In this document: positions 58,010 to 64,000 of the stretch, piece after piece | Numbering within the stretch: the first letter of the stretch is position 1 | Layout of the letters: the number at the start of each line of letters is the position of its first letter | NCBI GenBank assembly: GCA_030686995.1 | Contig: CM060697.1 | Coordinates: 101,402,772 to 101,466,771 of the forward strand | Source of the DNA: Artemisia argyi | Lineage: Eukaryota; Streptophyta; Magnoliopsida; Asterales; Asteraceae | Direction of reading: 5' to 3' | DNA: 64,000 bases | Notes under the pieces: generated by a model | Told to the model about the DNA's origin: nothing | The model's database searches: none | The model's input: the letters and a program-made list of their open reading frames with translations, nothing else | Position numbers and translations under genes: made by a program

Positions 58010-58527
58010 ACGTAGACTGGTATTATATTAGCTTGTATTATTTTCCTAGTCCCGGGATGTGGGACATAGTTCAAGAACTTGTAGTCTTTTGATTGTTGTA
58101 CAAACAAATATTATCAAGTGCGACTCTACTATGTGAAAATGTTGTGCTATATATTATATCGGTCCATGTAGGCCGAAATTTTCATGTATTATATTCATGT
58201 GTTGTGATTATATTTATGATGTTTCGTGGTTGCTCTTTATTATTATCGCATTTATACAGATTGTGGTTGTATTCGTACATGTTGTGGTTGTATCGACACA
58301 GGTTGTGGTTATATATATACGTGACGTGGTTGTTGTGGTTGTATATATATATACTTGTCGTGGTGATGTCTAGACAGATTGTGGTTGTGTTCGTACATGT
58401 CGTGGTTGTATTTATATTTGTTGTGGTTGGATATTTATATACGTGTTGTGGGTGTATATCTTTGGTACGATGACTATTTCTATTATGATTTTTCTCATGG
58501 TTATTTCCATTATGATTTATCAGAAAT
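58010..58527 (+). other. Spacer with GTTGTGGTTGTAT minisatellite
   Basis: 518 bp between the two ORFs. From about 58205 to 58465, variants of (G)TTGTGGTTGTAT recur roughly every 20-30 bp with TATATATATAC spacers. The overlapping ORFs on both strands are translations of this repeat. It may be a leader for gag-pol expression; no splice signal is obvious. Confidence 0.6.
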
Positions 58528-61500
58528 ATGGCACCAAGGAAGAGTAAGACTGCACCAGAAACCCCCACTATGACTCAAGCCGCTATCCGCAAGTTGGTCA
58601 GGGATAGTATTGCAGAAGCTCTAGTGATTGAGAGAGCTGAGGTTGCTGCAAGGGCTGCTGAGACTGCTTCTAATACAGGGACGGTTGAACCATCCACTAA
58701 TAAGAGGGAATGTACATGGAAAGATTTCAAGATTAGCGATCCTATCAAATTTAAGGGCACTGAAGGAGCGGTTGCTTTAATCCGCTGGTTCGAAAAGACT
58801 GAGAATGTATTTCTCATGTGCGGATGCCCGGATGTCAGCAAGGTGAAGTTTGCTACAGGTATGCTTCTTGATGAAGCTATGTCTTGGTGGAATTCGTATG
58901 CTCAGCCGATTGGTATGGAAAATGCTTACAAGCTTACTTGGGAGGAATTCAAGAAACTAATGACAAAGAAGTTTTGCCCTCGTACCGAGGTGCAAAAGAT
59001 GGAAACGGAATTTTATGAGCTTGTGACTAAAGGTGATGACATTGAGACTTATTTCAGGAGATTTCAGGAGTTGGCTGCACTATGTCCAACTATGGTTCCC
59101 GATGATGAGAAAAAGATGGAAAACTTTGTTGGTGGATTGCCTGAAAGTGTTCGAGGAGATGTGATTTCTTTTGACCCTCAATCAATGGAAGAGGCTATTC
59201 GTATAACTCAGAAACTCATGGTTCAAGTGGTAAAAGGGAAATCTGCTGTCAACAACAATAACCGATCAAACAACACCAACTACACCAACACTCGAAACAA
59301 CAACAACTATAACAACAATCGGAACCGCAACTATCCCAATAACCGAAACAACAATCCAAACAACAATAACAACAACAAGAGAAGGTTTGACTACAACCAA
59401 GGTGGAAATGCTGTTCAGCCGCCACCTAAGAGGCAGGAAGTGGCAAAGGCCTATGCTGCAGGACCGACTGAAAGGAGGGGATATGAGGGTAATTTACCCA
59501 AGTGCGAAAGGTGTCAGAGGCATCATAACCCAGGACGTTGCCCAAATACATGTGGTAACTGCAAGAAGGTTGGTCATCACATCAAAGATTGCAAATTTCC
59601 AACCTTGGGTAACAATCAGAAGCCACCGGTAACATGTTTTGGCTGTGGAGAAATTGGACACTTTAGGGGTGAGTGCCCACAGAAGAAGAATCAAGGAACT
59701 GGAAATCAAGATGGAAGGGCTCGAGGAAGAGCTTATGTCATGGGAGGAGACGATGTCAAAGAAGACCCGAATGTTGTTGCGGGTACGTTCCTCGTTAATA
59801 ATCGTTATGCATCCATTTTATTTGATTCAGGAGCGGATAGAAGTTTTATTTCTATTGCATTTGCACCTTTACTTAACATAGAACCAACCCCATTAGACAT
59901 TTCCTATATCGTTGAATTAGCCGATGGGTCTTTAGTTAACACCAACACCATTGTCCGTGGTTGCACCATAAATTTTCTAAACCATCCATTCAATATAGAC
60001 CTTATGCCAGTAGAACTTGGAAGTTTCGACGTTGTGATCGGCATGGATTGGTTATCTCGGCATCGAGCGAGAATTATTTGTGATGAGAAAGTTGTTCACC
60101 TTCCTTATAACGGTGAAACTTTGGTTGTTCGCGGAGAGCGAAGTGGAACTAGACTCAGTATTATATCGTGCATTAAAACCGAGAAGTACATAAAGAAGGG
60201 TTGTTATGCATTTTTGGCTCACATCACGGAGAAGAAGTCGGATGAGAAACGACTTGAAGATGTGCCAATTGTTAAGGAATTTCAAGAAGTTTTTCTGGAA
60301 GAATTGCCAGGACTTCCACCTACACGCCAAGTTGAGTTTCAAATTGAATTAGTGCCAGGAGCTGCACCAATTGCACGAGCACCGTATAGACTTGCACCTT
60401 CGGAAATGCAAGAATTGTCGAATCAATTACAAGAACTTTTGGACAAAGGATTCATTAGACCGAGTTCCTCGCCTTGGGGAGCGCCGGTTTTGTTTGTGAA
60501 GAAGAAGGACGGAACTTTCAGAATGTGCATCGACTATCGTGAGCTGAACAAGTTAACGATTAAGAACCGTTATCCACTCCCAAGAATTGACGACTTGTTC
60601 GACCAGTTACAAGGTTCTAGTTTTTATTCCAAGATTGATTTAAGATCCGGTTATCATCAACTTAGGGTTCGGGAAGAGGATATCCCGAATACGGCATTTA
60701 GAACACGCTATGGTCATTATGAATTTCAAGTGATGCCTTTTGGATTAACCAACGCACCTGCGGTATTTATGGATCTCATGAATAGGGTGTGCAAACCGTA
60801 TCTTGATAAGTTTGTGATCGTATTCATTGACGATATCTTGATTTATTCCAAGAGTAAGGAAGATCACGAAGAACATCTCAGAACAATCCTGGAACTACTC
60901 AAGAAGGAGCAATTGTATGCCAAATTTTCAAAGTGTGATTTTTGGATACGAAGAGTTCAATTTCTTGGCCATGTTATTGATAGCCAAGGTTTACAAGTCG
61001 ACCCAGCAAAGATCGAGGCAGTTAAGGATTGGGCTACGCCCAAGTCTCCTACGGAAATTCGTCAATTCCTAGGACTTGCCGGATATTACAGAAGGTTTAT
61101 TGAAGGGTTTTCTAAGATAGCGAAGTCGTTGACGAAACTGACACAAAAGAATGAAAAGTACGAGTGGGGAGAAAAACAAGAGTCCGCATTTCAATTATTG
61201 AAACAAAAGCTGTGTAGCGCACCGATTTTGTCACTACCAGAAGGTATTGAGAACTTTGTGGTATATTGCGATGCTTCGCATCAAGGACTTGGAGCTGTGC
61301 TAATGCAAAATGAGAAAGTGATAGCTTATGCATCTAGACAGCTTAAGATACACGAGAAGAATTACACTACACACGACTTGGAATTGGGTGCGGTAGTTTT
61401 TGCACTCAAGATTTGGAGACACTACCTTTATGGTACTAAGTGTGTAATTTTTACCGACCACAAGAGCTTACAACATATACTCGATCAGAAGGAACTTAAC

Positions 61501-63120
61501 ATGAGACAACGTCGTTGGCTAGAGTTGTTGAGTGATTACGATTGTGAAATCCGATATCACCCAGGAAAAGCAAATGTTGTAGCAGATGCACTTAGCCGAA
61601 AAGAACGACTCAAACCTTTGAGAGTTAGGTCATTAGGAATGACTATCATTTCGCCATTACCATCGAAGATCTTAGAAGCTCAGATTGAGGCTCTCAAAGA
61701 AGAAAATCGACCACATGAGAAACTTTATGGTATGCCAGAAAGCGAAAATGGCTTTGTAAAGAGATCAGATGGAGTGTTATGCTTCAAGGACCGAAGTTGG
61801 ATACCACTCTATGGTGGAGTGCGAGAATTGATTATGCATGAATCACACAAGTCGAAGTACTCTATTCATCCAGGTTCGGATAAGATGTATCAGGATCTCA
61901 AAAAGCTTTATTGGTGGCCGAACATGAAAGCAGAGATTGCTACGTACGTCAGTAAATGTCTTACTTGTGCTAAAGTGAAAGCCGAACACCAGAAACCGTC
62001 AGGGTTACTTCAACAACCAGAGATTCCACAATGGAAGTGGGAACGTATTGCTATGGACTTTGTCACTAAACTTCCTAAGACGTCAGGAGGTTTCGATGCT
62101 ATTTGGGTAATTGTTGATCGTCTTACCAAATCAGCTCATTTCATACCCATTAGAGAGACTTATTCAATGGAACAATTTGCTAGGCTTTATGTCAAGGAAA
62201 TAGTCTCAAGACACGGTGCACCAGTTTCCATCATTTCCGACAGAGATAGTCGTTTTACTTCAAACTTTTGGCGGTCATTGCAAGATTCTTTTGGATCCCA
62301 GTTAGACATGAGCACTGCTTACCATCCTCAGACCGATGGTCAGAGCGAGAGGACTATTCAGACACTTGAAGACATGCTTAGAGCATGTGTGATTGACTTT
62401 GGAAATGGTTGGGCTAATCATTTGCCGTTGATCGAATTTTCCTATAACAACAGTTACCATTCGAGCATTAAGGCTGCACCATTTGAGGCACTTTATGGTC
62501 GTAAGTGTCGATCTCCAGTTTGTTGGGCCGAAGTCGGTGAAGTACAATGTACTGGCCCGGAGATGGTACAAGAAACAACAGAAAAGATAATTCAGATTCG
62601 AGAGAGACTCGAAGCTGCTAGAAGTCGACAAAAGAGCTACACAGATGTTCGACGCAAACCATTGGAATTTCAGGTCGGAGACAAAGTTATGTTGAAAGTC
62701 TCGCCTTGGAAGGGCGTGATACGATTTGGAAAACGCGGGAAATTAAATCCGAGATACATTGGGCCATTCAAGATCCTGGAAAGGATTGGTCCGGTTGCTT
62801 ACAAGCTTGAACTTCCGTCAGAACTTAGCAACGTACATAACACGTTTCATGTTTCGAACCTCAAGAAATGTCTTTCGGACGAGTCTGCCATTATACCATT
62901 AGAAGAAATACAACTCGATGACAAGCTTAACTTTGTGGAAGAACCGGTTGAAATAATGGACCACGAGATCAAACAGTTGAAACAAAGTCGAATTCCGATC
63001 GTGAAGGTTCGCTGGAATTCTCGTAGAGGACCCGAGTTTACTTGGGAACGAGAAGACCAAATGCGACGCAAGTATCCACAACTTTTCACTGAACCTAGTA
63101 CCGAGACCAACACTAACTGA
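58528..63120 (+). CDS. Gag-pol polyprotein of the Tekay chromovirus
   Basis: 1530 residues in one uninterrupted frame. Order: gag capsid region (about 75-200, with [20 protein letters not shown] and [10 protein letters not shown]). An Asn-rich basic stretch (about 240-290) follows. Three Cys/His motifs come next (CERC..HNPGRC near 326; [14 protein letters not shown] near 342; [14 protein letters not shown] near 370). Protease has FDSGADRS (Asp near 433). Reverse transcriptase has [16 protein letters not shown] (near 648) and active site FIDD (766-769). RNase H begins at [14 protein letters not shown] (near 912). The integrase HHCC finger lies at about 1114-1148, and the core at Asp about 1178, Asp about 1238 and Glu about 1274. 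The C-terminal chromodomain is at about 1469-1520, ending [20 protein letters not shown]. All catalytic residues are present, so the copy looks autonomous. Confidence 0.95.
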   Translation: MAPRKSKTAPETPTMTQAAIRKLVRDSIAEALVIERAEVAARAAETASNTGTVEPSTNKRECTWKDFKISDPIKFKGTEGAVALIRWFEKTENVFLMCGCPDVSKVKFATGMLLDEAMSWWNSYAQPIGMENAYKLTWEEFKKLMTKKFCPRTEVQKMETEFYELVTKGDDIETYFRRFQELAALCPTMVPDDEKKMENFVGGLPESVRGDVISFDPQSMEEAIRITQKLMVQVVKGKSAVNNNNRSNNTNYTNTRNNNNYNNNRNRNYPNNRNNNPNNNNNNKRRFDYNQGGNAVQPPPKRQEVAKAYAAGPTERRGYEGNLPKCERCQRHHNPGRCPNTCGNCKKVGHHIKDCKFPTLGNNQKPPVTCFGCGEIGHFRGECPQKKNQGTGNQDGRARGRAYVMGGDDVKEDPNVVAGTFLVNNRYASILFDSGADRSFISIAFAPLLNIEPTPLDISYIVELADGSLVNTNTIVRGCTINFLNHPFNIDLMPVELGSFDVVIGMDWLSRHRARIICDEKVVHLPYNGETLVVRGERSGTRLSIISCIKTEKYIKKGCYAFLAHITEKKSDEKRLEDVPIVKEFQEVFLEELPGLPPTRQVEFQIELVPGAAPIARAPYRLAPSEMQELSNQLQELLDKGFIRPSSSPWGAPVLFVKKKDGTFRMCIDYRELNKLTIKNRYPLPRIDDLFDQLQGSSFYSKIDLRSGYHQLRVREEDIPNTAFRTRYGHYEFQVMPFGLTNAPAVFMDLMNRVCKPYLDKFVIVFIDDILIYSKSKEDHEEHLRTILELLKKEQLYAKFSKCDFWIRRVQFLGHVIDSQGLQVDPAKIEAVKDWATPKSPTEIRQFLGLAGYYRRFIEGFSKIAKSLTKLTQKNEKYEWGEKQESAFQLLKQKLCSAPILSLPEGIENFVVYCDASHQGLGAVLMQNEKVIAYASRQLKIHEKNYTTHDLELGAVVFALKIWRHYLYGTKCVIFTDHKSLQHILDQKELNMRQRRWLELLSDYDCEIRYHPGKANVVADALSRKERLKPLRVRSLGMTIISPLPSKILEAQIEALKEENRPHEKLYGMPESENGFVKRSDGVLCFKDRSWIPLYGGVRELIMHESHKSKYSIHPGSDKMYQDLKKLYWWPNMKAEIATYVSKCLTCAKVKAEHQKPSGLLQQPEIPQWKWERIAMDFVTKLPKTSGGFDAIWVIVDRLTKSAHFIPIRETYSMEQFARLYVKEIVSRHGAPVSIISDRDSRFTSNFWRSLQDSFGSQLDMSTAYHPQTDGQSERTIQTLEDMLRACVIDFGNGWANHLPLIEFSYNNSYHSSIKAAPFEALYGRKCRSPVCWAEVGEVQCTGPEMVQETTEKIIQIRERLEAARSRQKSYTDVRRKPLEFQVGDKVMLKVSPWKGVIRFGKRGKLNPRYIGPFKILERIGPVAYKLELPSELSNVHNTFHVSNLKKCLSDESAIIPLEEIQLDDKLNFVEEPVEIMDHEIKQLKQSRIPIVKVRWNSRRGPEFTWEREDQMRRKYPQLFTEPSTETNTN

Positions 63121-63154
63121 ATTCAGGGACTGAATTCCTTTTTGGATGGGCGAC

Positions 63155-64000
63155 TGTCACAACCCACAATTTCAGGTCATTTTTCCCAACTTTGCCATTC
63201 TACTATTCACAAATTACTATTCATTGATCACTATTCATCGTTTTACTATTCATCATTTTTGAGGTCAATTTGACATTCCGAGACACCTTCAGAAATTTTA
63301 CTATTCACTTGACACTATTCATTTCCGAGAGAAAATCACTATTCACATGCATTATTCATGTCATCGTAAATTTAGTTTACGAGTGTTCAAATTCGCGTAA
63401 CCGTATTGGTTCAGGAGCGAATTCATGCGTTATTATCAGGGACATTTCATACGGACTAGAAATAGTCGACATATCATTACTAGGGCACTTGCATACTATT
63501 CCACTCGTAGGGTATTCAAAATTATATTTCTAATATAATTAACGATTTACGTATGTTTATTTTGAATAAACACTAATACGCGAACTATAAATATGACTAA
63601 TACGTCCAATACTCCCAACTATGATCCCAATATATTTTTATATTCATTTTTATAATATAAAAATTATAATATTAATTTACCCGGTATTTTGGATATTTAT
63701 TTTAATTATTAACTTAAGTTTACTAAAACTTCGACGGTTTTCGTGGAAATTAAATTATAATTATCTAAACACCCAATAATTTTATCCAACCTATTTTTAT
63801 AATTTTTATAACTTTATTATGACCCGGTTAACTCCGTTAAAATTTATTTTTAGTTAACCCGGTACCCGGTACAATTTAAAAATACACAAAACTACCAATA
63901 ATACATTTTATTACAAAATACTACATTCATTCCCCCCCCCCCTTGACTTTTGCCGCCCCCCCCCCCCCCCTCTCCAATCTCTTAAAATTTTCACTTACAT
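63155..64000 (+). repeat. 3' LTR of the Tekay element, first 846 bp
   Basis: Starts TGTCACAACCCACAATTTCA immediately after GGATGGGCGAC, which includes the purine-rich priming site. It parallels 53875-54730. The first C-run is shorter (about 12 against about 21). Confidence 0.93.

Larger units (their letters stand above)
53875..64000 (+). mobile_element. Tekay/Del chromovirus (Ty3/gypsy), apparently intact, right end beyond the window
   Basis: Starts TGTCACAACCCACAATTTCA after CCTTG. The 5' LTR is 3010 bp, then an initiator-tRNA-Met primer site, a coiled-coil ORF, one uninterrupted gag-pol frame, and a 3' LTR that runs off the window end. The C-terminal chromodomain, the Met primer site and the 3 kb LTR are features of the Tekay (Del) branch. 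The open frame and near-identical LTR sequences indicate a recent insertion. Because the window ends inside the 3' LTR, the target duplication (expected CCTTG) cannot be checked. Confidence 0.93.

Noticed and set aside
58182..58568. 126-128-codon ORFs on both strands before gag-pol
   Set aside because: They are translations of the GTTGTGGTTGTAT minisatellite.
1..64000. Search for tRNA, rRNA, CRISPR or bacterial-type operons
   Set aside because: None seen; the sequence is plant nuclear in character throughout.

Overview
This is nuclear DNA of a flowering plant: AT-rich, intron-containing genes with GT..AG junctions, TATA boxes, and a large load of nested plant transposons. The type of retroelement polyprotein found here (cysteine-rich words such as CCEYCGGPHFSSDC, and an extra coiled-coil ORF ahead of a Tekay gag-pol) is one I remember mainly from daisy-family (Asteraceae) genomes, so Asteraceae is the most likely source. 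That is recollection, not a search result. No bacterial feature, CRISPR array, tRNA or rRNA gene was seen.

Four host genes are well supported. (1) 5272-5976(-): a single-exon plastid YGGT/YlmG-family membrane protein. (2) 34048-38195(-): a three-exon gene for the V-ATPase 16 kDa proteolipid, subunit c; the exons rebuild a complete 165-residue protein. (3) 41063-45364(+): a six-exon aldo-keto reductase of the sorbitol-6-phosphate dehydrogenase / mannose-6-phosphate reductase type, 310 residues with the complete catalytic tetrad. (4) 45892-47250(-): a single-exon BAHD acyltransferase, tail to tail with gene 3. A broken copy of the 3' end of gene 3 lies at about 47752-47948, so the locus has undergone duplication. 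A broken GRF-zinc-finger gene lies at 20558-21042(-).

The rest is mostly transposons, many with exact boundaries. A Stowaway MITE (1036-1289) sits inside a larger inverted-repeat element. hAT MITEs with 8-bp duplications lie at 2026-2536, 3650-4096, 22798-23097, 38435-38782 and 38794-39072. A Helitron-like element (about 6260-18030) is split by an 11.2 kb Athila/Tat-type LTR element (6746-17981, duplication CTAAC). That element has 3.85 kb LTRs, a tRNA-Asp primer site and a gag-like reading frame, but no polymerase. A 7.7 kb Mutator-like element (23290-31026, 9-bp duplication TTGTTTAGG, about 110 bp inverted ends) carries unrecognised exon-like segments. A PIF/Harbinger-type element (31263-32809, duplication TTA) keeps one 174-codon ORF but lacks a transposase. 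A copia-type LTR in minus orientation (48196-48943) is followed by about 4.9 kb of non-coding sequence. That sequence is interrupted at 53875 by an apparently intact, young Tekay/Del chromovirus (5' LTR 53875-56884, an extra coiled-coil ORF, one uninterrupted 1530-codon gag-pol, and a 3' LTR running off the window).

The most unusual items are the polymerase-less giant-LTR element with a same-frame chain of three ORFs separated by only two TAA stops, the coiled-coil ORF of the chromovirus, the Mutator-like element with possible captured exons, and the Harbinger derivative.
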